A stretch of 11,957 bases of DNA from an uncultured Bacteroides sp. (GTDB taxonomy: Bacteria > Bacteroidota > Bacteroidia > Bacteroidales > Bacteroidaceae). The notes below the pieces were generated by a model. The model searched no databases and had not been told where the DNA came from. It saw nothing but the letters and a program-made list of their open reading frames with translations. Every line of letters begins with the position of its first letter. Positions within the stretch are counted from its first letter, which is position 1. Location of the stretch: positions 1 to 11,957 of the forward strand of contig USPQ01000087.1 of NCBI GenBank assembly GCA_900556625.1, in the 5' to 3' direction. Shown piece after piece: positions 6,029 to 11,957 of the stretch. Both the position numbers and the translations under genes were made by a program.

Positions 6029-7624
6029 TTATTCCAAACTATTATTTCCCGTGTCCCACCATAGGTATGTACCTTCGTGGTCTTCTCCATCCAAAGCTTT
6101 CACAAGGGCAGAATATTGCTCCGGATCTTCTGTTTGCAAAGTACCGGGAAAGTGAAGTCGGCGTACCATCGTCTCCGAATCTATACATCCGTTCCTGCTA
6201 TGATTGAAACGTACGGGAAACAAGCGGGGATATCCCGTACGTCTTTGTTCAGCCCAAGCTTCACAGCCTTCGGGAAACATGGCAATCCACTTTTGGGTAA
6301 TAATCTTCTCCAGCTTTTTCTCCTTATCATCCGACGGATTCCATTTTGGTGATACCTTACAACGAGCTTCCACATTATTCTCCGTTTCATAAGTGTCTAC
6401 AAAATTTGAAGCTATCCGTTCGCTCTTCAAGTAATCTTCTACTCCATAAACACCCCATTGTTCGAAAGAAGTCATCACTCCGTTCCGATAGCAGTTTTCT
6501 TCATCTTCGTCTGTCCAACCGCGTAAAGCGGCCTCAGCACGTAAAAACCAGACTTCAGAAGCCGTCATCAGAGGTGCGTCCGTAGCCTGTGTGACCGACA
6601 ATCGGGACAGCCCTGCATAATGATTATGTGCAAAACAAGTTCCCTGACGAATGCCACGATACTCTCCCTTAAACTTTTCATCCGTACAAGGAACGAAATA
6701 GGCTTTGAGTCGGGGATCACCGTATCCTGTAAGTATAGACTCCATTGAAGCATTCATATACGTTTCATTCCACACCAGATTAAGTTCTCCCAACGGATTA
6801 ATATATCCCGATTTTGTAGAAACCGCAACTTTTTCCGATCCTCTCTCAAAGAAACCGTAATCATTTTCCTTTATCTTCTCTATTTCCGAACGTGCCTTGT
6901 CGGGAGCGATTGATGCAAGACGCATAGCCAAACGCAAGCGCAAAGAATTGGCAAACTTCACCCAAGAGGAATACTTGCCATCCAGCAGAATGTCAAACCG
7001 GGCGAACCCATTGGATTCCGGTTTTTCTTCTATATAACCGATAAGAGCGACAACGGCAGAATCCAGTTCATTAAAGAATTCATAATAGACCTCTTTCTGC
7101 GTATCAGGTTGATAATGCTTTTCCGCATTCGCAAAATGCCTGTAAATAATAGGACCATAGTAATCCGTTACCCGATGCATTACTTCCACTTTCAATATTT
7201 TCGTAATACCGAACAGGGCTGGATGAGTATCACGGGTAGCATTCTCCGACTGATATATCTGTGGAAAAATATACGAATACACATGTGTCCACATCGCACT
7301 GTTCCAACCATCCTGCATATTATAATCGGAATTATTGGAACCACCGTTCAGAGGTTTGGCGTCATGCATATATCCACTGAACATATCCGCATTCAAATTC
7401 TGTATCAACTGGAAAGGCCAGTTCTTCCCCTTTCCGTAATCGTAATTAAAATAAATGCCTTGTTGGATAATCCCCAGACGGATTCCATAACCATTATCAT
7501 CAATGATCAGATCTTCATTCGTAATGCCGGACAGATCGGTATTATAATCGCGGAAGTTGCCCGTGCATGCTACGCAAAAAAGCCACCAGCCTATCAAATA
7601 TAAATATATGTATCGTTTCTTCAT
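6029..7624 (-). CDS. SusD/RagB-like surface lipoprotein
   Basis: The 531-residue product begins with a lipoprotein signal: MKKRY, a hydrophobic core, and a lipobox VAC with C20 as the lipidated cysteine. The mature protein starts with the family-typical TGNFRDYNTD and continues with long helical segments. Examples are WPFQLIQNLNADMFSGYM (a stretch typical of the PF12741/PF12771-like SusD subgroup) and WVKFANSLRLRLAMRL. Near the C-terminus is EGCEAWAEQRRTGYPRL, another common SusD-like stretch. It would sit on the cell surface as the lid that binds the substrate for the SusC-like transporter encoded 16 nt upstream. The ligand cannot be read from the sequence. A weak AAGGG precedes the ATG. The length is normal for the family and no break is seen. 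Confidence 0.93.
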   Translation of the reverse strand: MKKRYIYLYLIGWWLFCVACTGNFRDYNTDLSGITNEDLIIDDNGYGIRLGIIQQGIYFNYDYGKGKNWPFQLIQNLNADMFSGYMHDAKPLNGGSNNSDYNMQDGWNSAMWTHVYSYIFPQIYQSENATRDTHPALFGITKILKVEVMHRVTDYYGPIIYRHFANAEKHYQPDTQKEVYYEFFNELDSAVVALIGYIEEKPESNGFARFDILLDGKYSSWVKFANSLRLRLAMRLASIAPDKARSEIEKIKENDYGFFERGSEKVAVSTKSGYINPLGELNLVWNETYMNASMESILTGYGDPRLKAYFVPCTDEKFKGEYRGIRQGTCFAHNHYAGLSRLSVTQATDAPLMTASEVWFLRAEAALRGWTDEDEENCYRNGVMTSFEQWGVYGVEDYLKSERIASNFVDTYETENNVEARCKVSPKWNPSDDKEKKLEKIITQKWIAMFPEGCEAWAEQRRTGYPRLFPVRFNHSRNGCIDSETMVRRLHFPGTLQTEDPEQYSALVKALDGEDHEGTYLWWDTGNNSLE

Positions 7625-7640
7625 TTTCCCTTTTCAGCTT

Positions 7641-10600
7641 TTAAAACTCACATTTCAGCGTAAAACCCAGGCTACGGGTAGTAGGCATTCCGAACACCTC
7701 GATACCTTGATTATCATTTCCTGTAGAAAGTACCAGATCCGGGTCAAAAGGTGCTTCCTTATACAAGAAACACAGATTACGGGCTACAAACGAAAGTTGC
7801 ACATTCTTCAATACTTTAGTTTTCTGCATCCATTCCTTAGGGAAATTGTAACTCAGCGACACTTCACGCAAACGCAGATTAGTGGCATCGTACATATAAT
7901 ATTCCGTCACTCCGGCACGTCCGCCTACCACATTCTTATAGAATCCTTTCACATTGTCTATCCGTTCCCCTTCCAGCACAACATATCCTTTATCACGAGC
8001 GTCTGCTGTTATTTCCGACACTCCATAAAGATCCATTTCCGCCTGCGTTTGCGAAAGGACTTTACCGCCATAACGCCAGTCGAGCAAAAAGTAAAAACTG
8101 AATCCCTTGTAAGAAAACGTATGATTCCATCCCATTAAAAAGACCGGATTGGCATTTCCTACTTTCACCGTATTACCATCTCCTTCCACCAACGGCAGCC
8201 CTTTATGGTCTCCTTCCGTCCCATAAACAATCTTTCCCTGATCATCGCGCACAAAAGCTTTTCCATATATATCCCCGATAGAACCGCCTTTCACCAATTT
8301 CATAGCATAGCTTGAAGAAAAACTTGTAGGTCCGTAAACGAACTCCTTCAAGTCATCATGCAACTTCACAATCTTATTCTTATTGGAAGAAAAATTGAGC
8401 GACGTCTTCCATGTGAAGTCAGAAGTTAACACCGGAGTAGCATTCAGCGTAATTTCCCATCCCTTGTTTTGAATATTTCCGGCGTTCACATACCGATAAG
8501 CAAACTCATCACCGGCGAGAGCAGGAAGTTTGAAAAACTGATTATACGTGTTTGTGCGATAATAAGTCAGGTTAATTCCCAAACGGTGTCGGAAGAACTT
8601 CCATTCCGTTCCGAATTCCATAGCATGAGTCATTTCCGGTTCCATTTCTTTAAAAGGCGCAGCATCATTTGCCTGTACTTCACCACCGGCATTGACGTGC
8701 GAAGTGGAATTTGTGATGTACAGAGGGATATCATTTCCCACTTTACTGTAAGCCCCGCGTAGTTTTGCAAAAGAAATCCATTCGGGCAATTTCAGCCATT
8801 TATCAAGCAGTATAGAAAGGCCGACGGACGGATAAGCAAACCCTGATTTCTCATGCTTGGTATAGGACAACGTGGACGACCAGTCATTACGGGCTGTCAA
8901 ATCAAGAAATATCTTTTCCTTATAACCTATCTGAGCCGTACCGAAAAATGATTGCAACTGCCGGTGTGCATCTATCTTCTGATCAATACTGGCAGAGCTG
9001 TTCATCACGATATTGGCAATATTAAACACATTGGCGTATTTCAAAGAAGCATTCTTCGAGTCGTAACGGGTTGAGTTCACCACCTTATCATTGATACTGC
9101 CGCCAATAGCCGCATCCAGAGTAAAATCACCCCATGTTTTCTTAAACATAGCCATCACGTCACCATACATCTGCGTTTCCTGATAGTCCATCTCAAGATA
9201 ACGCCCGTTCACTCCGCATAAAGCAGTTGCGGTAGAAGCATAGAATTTCTGACGCAATTTGTCAGCCCAATAATCCATATTGCCACGTGCTTGTATCGTC
9301 AGCCAACCATTCACTTTGAAAGTGGCGGAAAGAGCAAGAATGACACGTGTGCGTGTTTCCTTGCTTTGGATACGATTCACTATCCAATATGGATTCTGCT
9401 CAAAATCTTCGGTAAACGTATGCCAATTCTGCACATTCAAATTACGCTCTTCATTATAAGTTTCAAAATGCTCCTTATAATAAGACAGATCTTCGCCACG
9501 CGGAAAACGGTAAAGCCCTACTAACGGATTCATATAGAAACCTCCTGAGACGGGCTTATTCTCAACCGTTTGTTTCATGACATTGACATTGCCATCCAAC
9601 TTCAGACGTTTGTTGAACATGGCAGCCGTTTCACGCAGATTGATGTTATGCTTCTTTAATTTATTCCCTTCAATAATGCCTCGTCCGGTAGTATTGGCAT
9701 AAGAGAAATAAGTTTGCAGATTTTCATTTCCGTGACTGACGGATACGGAAGTCATGGAAGTAAGTCCGGTACGGAAAAAATCATTCAGATTATCATGCAC
9801 CTCCAAACTTTCCTTTTCACCCCAACTATCTATCACATCACTCACCCCATAGCTATTTTGCATCTGGGGTAAACTGAAAGCCTTTTCAAAAGTAAGTCCG
9901 GTAGAGAAGTGGATACTTCTTTTCCCTGTAGAATTTCCTTTTTTGGTAGTGATCAGGATTACTCCATTGGCAGCCAAACTTCCATACAAAGCCGCTGCCG
10001 GGGCGCCTTTCAAGATACTGATACTTTCTACATCCTCCGGATTCAGATTGGAGATACCATCACCTCCATCTCGGTTTCCGGCATTTGCCGTTCCGCCAAT
10101 CGCCGAATAAGCCTGTTCCGGAGAAGTGTTGGACATCGGCACACCGTCTATTACATAAAGCGGCTGATTATCTCCGGATACCGAACGGACTCCCCGAAGA
10201 GTAATTTTGGCAGAACCACCCATACCGGAAGAATTCTTGTTGACCTGCACTCCTGCAGCTTTTCCGACAAGGGCTGTTATCATATTTATCTCCTTTAGCC
10301 GATTCAGTTCTTCCCCTTTTATTTTCTGAGTCGAATAGGCCAAAGTAGATTCATCCTTTTCAAGCCCTAGAGCAGTCACAATTACATTATCAAGCATGAC
10401 CGTATTTTCTCGAAGGGAGATTTCAAGCATTGCCCTACCCGCTACTTTGACTTCCACTGTCTCATAACCGATAAAGGAAACTTGCAGAATAGCGTTATCC
10501 GGAACGGACAAAAAGAAGCTACCATCTATATCACTGACAGTTCCGTTCGCTCCTCCTTTCTCACGAATGGTTGCCCCGATAAGCGGCTCACCGTTGGTAT

Positions 10601-10775
10601 CGACAACACGTCCCCTTACCGTTGCCGTCGCATTATCCGTAGGGGTTTCTATGGTTTCTATAAACGTAACTTGTTCCGAAGCGTAACCATTCTCGCTTAA
10701 AAAGAAGAATGAACTCAATAAACAACTTACAACAACTTGAACTCTCAATGATATTATAAAAGACTGTCTGTTCAT
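7641..10775 (-). CDS. SusC/RagA-type TonB-dependent outer-membrane transporter
   Basis: The 1044-residue product has a signal peptide (about 1-32), then a carboxypeptidase-regulatory-like (CarboxypepD_reg) domain at about 53-123 (VRGRVVDTNGEPLIGATI at 53-70). LDNVIVTALGLEKDE follows (128-142), the usual SusC junction with a TonB-box-like segment. The plug domain covers about 145-280, with ITLRGVRSV, PLYVIDGVPM (205-214), DVESISILKGAPAAALYG (248-265) and NGVILITTKKG (270-280). The rest is a large beta-barrel ending in F1044, the expected terminal aromatic. There is no N-terminal STN domain, so it is not the FecA-like type that signals to an anti-sigma factor. With its SusD partner it would import an oligomeric or otherwise bulky nutrient, powered by TonB; the substrate is unknown. 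Confidence 0.96.
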   Translation of the reverse strand: MNRQSFIISLRVQVVVSCLLSSFFFLSENGYASEQVTFIETIETPTDNATATVRGRVVDTNGEPLIGATIREKGGANGTVSDIDGSFFLSVPDNAILQVSFIGYETVEVKVAGRAMLEISLRENTVMLDNVIVTALGLEKDESTLAYSTQKIKGEELNRLKEINMITALVGKAAGVQVNKNSSGMGGSAKITLRGVRSVSGDNQPLYVIDGVPMSNTSPEQAYSAIGGTANAGNRDGGDGISNLNPEDVESISILKGAPAAALYGSLAANGVILITTKKGNSTGKRSIHFSTGLTFEKAFSLPQMQNSYGVSDVIDSWGEKESLEVHDNLNDFFRTGLTSMTSVSVSHGNENLQTYFSYANTTGRGIIEGNKLKKHNINLRETAAMFNKRLKLDGNVNVMKQTVENKPVSGGFYMNPLVGLYRFPRGEDLSYYKEHFETYNEERNLNVQNWHTFTEDFEQNPYWIVNRIQSKETRTRVILALSATFKVNGWLTIQARGNMDYWADKLRQKFYASTATALCGVNGRYLEMDYQETQMYGDVMAMFKKTWGDFTLDAAIGGSINDKVVNSTRYDSKNASLKYANVFNIANIVMNSSASIDQKIDAHRQLQSFFGTAQIGYKEKIFLDLTARNDWSSTLSYTKHEKSGFAYPSVGLSILLDKWLKLPEWISFAKLRGAYSKVGNDIPLYITNSTSHVNAGGEVQANDAAPFKEMEPEMTHAMEFGTEWKFFRHRLGINLTYYRTNTYNQFFKLPALAGDEFAYRYVNAGNIQNKGWEITLNATPVLTSDFTWKTSLNFSSNKNKIVKLHDDLKEFVYGPTSFSSSYAMKLVKGGSIGDIYGKAFVRDDQGKIVYGTEGDHKGLPLVEGDGNTVKVGNANPVFLMGWNHTFSYKGFSFYFLLDWRYGGKVLSQTQAEMDLYGVSEITADARDKGYVVLEGERIDNVKGFYKNVVGGRAGVTEYYMYDATNLRLREVSLSYNFPKEWMQKTKVLKNVQLSFVARNLCFLYKEAPFDPDLVLSTGNDNQGIEVFGMPTTRSLGFTLKCEF

Positions 10776-10782
10776 TATGCCA

Positions 10783-10790
10783 CAAAAATA
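10783..10790 (-). promoter_or_regulatory. -7 promoter box close to the susC-like start
   Basis: The minus strand reads TATTTTTG, matching TAnnTTTG, and ends 7 nt before the ATG at 10775. If used, the message would have a leader of only a few bases. No TTTG is found at the expected -33 distance, so recognition may need an activator or the true promoter may lie further up in the 106-nt divergent region. Confidence 0.45.
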
Positions 10791-10827
10791 CGTAAATATT
10801 TTATATATTGCATTTTTTCACATTGAT

Positions 10828-10859
10828 TTTGAACGAAATAAACATTATCACTATTTTTG
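10828..10859 (+). promoter_or_regulatory. Promoter of the DNA glycosylase gene
   Basis: TTTG at 10828-10831 and TATTTTTG at 10852-10859 are 20 nt apart, a full match to the Bacteroidota promoter pattern. Transcription would start near 10865, giving a leader of about 17 nt before the ATG at 10882. It faces away from the susC promoter within the same 106-nt gap. Confidence 0.75.
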
Positions 10860-10881
10860 CATGAAATTAAAATGATACATA

Positions 10882-11463
10882 ATGATAGAAATCGAGAAAC
10901 ATCCACTAGAACCATTTCTTCCGGCAAAAGCCAAACTGCTAATGCTGGGAAGTTTTCCACCGCAGAAAAAGCGTTGGTCTATGGACTTCTATTACCCGAA
11001 CCTGAATAATGATATGTGGCGTATTTTCGGTGTGTTGTTTTTTAATGACAAAGACTACTTTCTAAATCCTACACGGAAAGCGTTTTGCCGTGAACGGATT
11101 ATAGACTTTCTAAATGAGAAAGGAATTGCACTGTTCGATACGGCCTCATCCGTTCGCCGACTACAAGACAATGCGTCCGATAAGTTTCTGGAGGTTGTGG
11201 AAGCCACCGATATTGCCGCAATGCTTCGTCGGCTTCCCGAATGTAAGGCCATCGTTACTACCGGTCAGAAAGCTACCGACACACTCCGGCAACAATTGGA
11301 TGTAGAAGAACCGAAAGTCGGTGATTATTCGGAGTTTGTTTTTGAGAAACGTGCAATGAGGCTGTATCGTATGCCTTCATCGTCGCGAGCATACCCATTG
11401 GCATTGGATAAGAAAGCGGCTGCCTATCGAATCATGTATCAGGATTTACAGTTACTACCCTAA
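10882..11463 (+). CDS. Uracil-DNA glycosylase superfamily protein, hypoxanthine-DNA glycosylase-like
   Basis: The 193-residue product has the two UDG-superfamily active-site motifs in modified form. Motif I is MLGSFPP (21-27), followed by FYYPNLNNDMW (36-46). Motif II is MPSSSRAYP (164-172). The GSFP start, the FYY segment and the N-x-x-W pattern resemble the family-6 hypoxanthine (deoxyinosine)-DNA glycosylases, which remove deaminated adenine. One of the Asn residues at 40, 42 or 43 would be the catalytic one, but I cannot say which. Family-1 Ung motifs are absent. It would work in the cytoplasm in base excision repair. The start is the ATG at 10882, just after a strong promoter. The Spx/ArsC-like gene follows after 35 nt with no terminator, so they may be co-transcribed. 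Uracil rather than hypoxanthine as substrate remains possible. Confidence 0.85.
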   Translation: MIEIEKHPLEPFLPAKAKLLMLGSFPPQKKRWSMDFYYPNLNNDMWRIFGVLFFNDKDYFLNPTRKAFCRERIIDFLNEKGIALFDTASSVRRLQDNASDKFLEVVEATDIAAMLRRLPECKAIVTTGQKATDTLRQQLDVEEPKVGDYSEFVFEKRAMRLYRMPSSSRAYPLALDKKAAAYRIMYQDLQLLP

Positions 11464-11498
11464 ATGTGAAACAACAAATATCAAATAATAAATTAGAA

Positions 11499-11858
11499 AT
11501 GAGTATGACACCTTTATTTTTGCAGTACCCGGCATGCAGCACATGCCAAAAAGCCAAAAAGTGGTTAACAGAAAATAACATTGAGTATACAAACCGGTTG
11601 ATTGTAGAAGAAAATCCTACAATAGAAGAGCTAAAAGCATGGATTCCCCGTAGCGGTCTACCTATAAAGAAATTCTTCAACACTAGCGGACTCGTTTATA
11701 AAGAGCTGAAACTGAGTGAGAAGTTGCCAAGCATGAGCGAAGAGGAACAAATAGAACTGCTGGCAACAAACGGTAAGTTGGTGAAACGTCCTCTAGTAGT
11801 AACAGACAGTTTGGTATTGGTCGGTTTCAAGCCCGACGAATGGGAAAAATTAAAATAG
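11499..11858 (+). CDS. Spx/ArsC-family thioredoxin-fold protein
   Basis: The 119-residue product has a redox motif CSTC at C13 and C16 (PACSTCQKAKKWL), and NGKLVKRPLV (91-100), the segment that in ArsC and Spx carries a conserved arginine. RSGLPIKKFFNTSG (51-64) is also typical of the family. Relatives include arsenate reductase ArsC, the RNA-polymerase-binding stress regulator Spx and YffB. The CxxC pair is as in Spx, but its C-terminal polymerase contacts cannot be judged by eye, and nothing nearby suggests arsenic resistance. The frame is open from a GTG at 11466. I prefer the ATG at 11499 because the protein then begins close to TPLFLQYPACS, as expected for the family; ATG 11505 is also possible. 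It probably shares a transcript with the glycosylase gene upstream. Confidence 0.85.
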   Translation: MSMTPLFLQYPACSTCQKAKKWLTENNIEYTNRLIVEENPTIEELKAWIPRSGLPIKKFFNTSGLVYKELKLSEKLPSMSEEEQIELLATNGKLVKRPLVVTDSLVLVGFKPDEWEKLK

Positions 11859-11881
11859 TTCAAAACTTATTTACCCGAATG

Positions 11882-11912
11882 TTTGGAGATTCAGAAGTTT
11901 CTACTACCTTTG
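11882..11912 (+). promoter_or_regulatory. Promoter of the tRNA gene
   Basis: TTTG at 11882-11885 and TACCTTTG at 11905-11912 are 19 nt apart, a full match to the Bacteroidota promoter pattern. Transcription would begin near 11917-11919, a few bases before the mature tRNA end at 11924, which leaves a very short 5' leader for RNase P. Confidence 0.75.
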
Positions 11913-11923
11913 CAGCCGCAAAC

Positions 11924-11957
11924 ACGGGAGTAGCTCAGTTGGTAGAGCACCGGTCTC
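11924..11957 (+). tRNA. 5' part of a tRNA, probably tRNA-Trp, cut by the window edge
   Basis: The sequence fits the first 34 positions of a tRNA: acceptor strand ACGGGAG, TA at 8-9, D-stem GCTC/GAGC with loop AGTTGGTA, A26, anticodon stem CCGGT, then C32 T33 C34. The window ends at the first anticodon base, C34. The D-arm through anticodon-stem run GGTAGAGCACCGGTCTC is the same as in Escherichia coli tRNA-Trp (anticodon CCA) as I recall it, so Trp is the best guess. Arg with a CCN-type anticodon is the main alternative. The 3' half is not in the window. Confidence 0.85.

Noticed and set aside
7109..8138. Long plus-strand frames opposite the susD-susC region (7109-7603 and 7557-8138)
   Set aside because: They are antisense shadows of the SusD and SusC frames. 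Their products are rich in Ile, His and Arg with no recognisable domain, and no promoter precedes them.
11466..11498. GTG start of the Spx/ArsC-like gene
   Set aside because: The extra 11 residues (MKQQISNNKLE) are spacer-like, and the family normally begins a few residues before the LFLQYP strand, matching ATG 11499 or 11505.
11499..11858. Naming the Spx/ArsC-like gene arsC or spx
   Set aside because: The fold family is clear, but neither arsenate reductase nor RNA polymerase binding can be told from the sequence, and there are no arsenic-resistance genes nearby.
1..11957. Mobile element, CRISPR array or phage remnant
   Set aside because: No transposase, integrase or phage gene, no terminal inverted repeats and no regularly spaced repeats are visible. 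The tRNA at the right edge is a potential integration site, but no att duplication can be seen within the window.

Overview
This window looks like a chromosomal segment of a Bacteroides-type gut bacterium (Bacteroidota). Three things point there: a SusC/SusD outer-membrane uptake pair; repeated Bacteroidota-type promoter -7 boxes (TAnnTTTG) just upstream of genes, with almost no strong Shine-Dalgarno sequences; and several families typical of Bacteroides (DUF5020, a KamA-family radical SAM protein, a Spx/ArsC-like protein).

Left part (1-3925, all + strand). A small AlbA_2/Schlafen-type protein with a C-terminal winged-helix-like region (140-787) is followed by a 252-bp gap, then by a 210-residue protein I do not recognise (1040-1672). 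A clear intrinsic terminator follows at 1716-1747. Next is a large KamA-family radical SAM protein (1784-3925) that keeps the cluster-binding cysteines but seems to lack the lysine 2,3-aminomutase substrate and PLP motifs.

Middle part (3922-10775, all - strand). Read in the direction of transcription the genes are SusC-like TonB-dependent transporter, SusD-like lipoprotein, DUF5020/Tsx-like outer-membrane barrel and NCS2-family nucleobase permease. SusC and SusD are 16 nt apart. The DUF5020 stop codon abuts the permease ATG. A 76-nt gap with a candidate internal promoter separates SusD from DUF5020. The last two genes make a plausible outer-plus-inner membrane nucleobase or nucleoside import pair. 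The SusCD pair may belong to the same uptake programme or may just be adjacent. No glycoside hydrolase, ECF sigma/anti-sigma pair or hybrid two-component regulator lies next to SusCD in the window.

Right part (10882-11957, + strand). A 106-bp divergent promoter region separates susC from a uracil-DNA glycosylase superfamily protein most like hypoxanthine-DNA glycosylases. That gene is followed by a Spx/ArsC-family thioredoxin-fold protein and then by the 5' half of a tRNA, probably tRNA-Trp, with its own strong promoter, cut by the window edge.

The stop codons of the KamA gene and the permease overlap on opposite strands, so the two transcription units converge with no intergenic space. I see no IS element, CRISPR array, phage or integration signature. 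Most of the window is ordinary Bacteroides chromosome. The most interesting parts are the import cluster and the divergent KamA-like enzyme.
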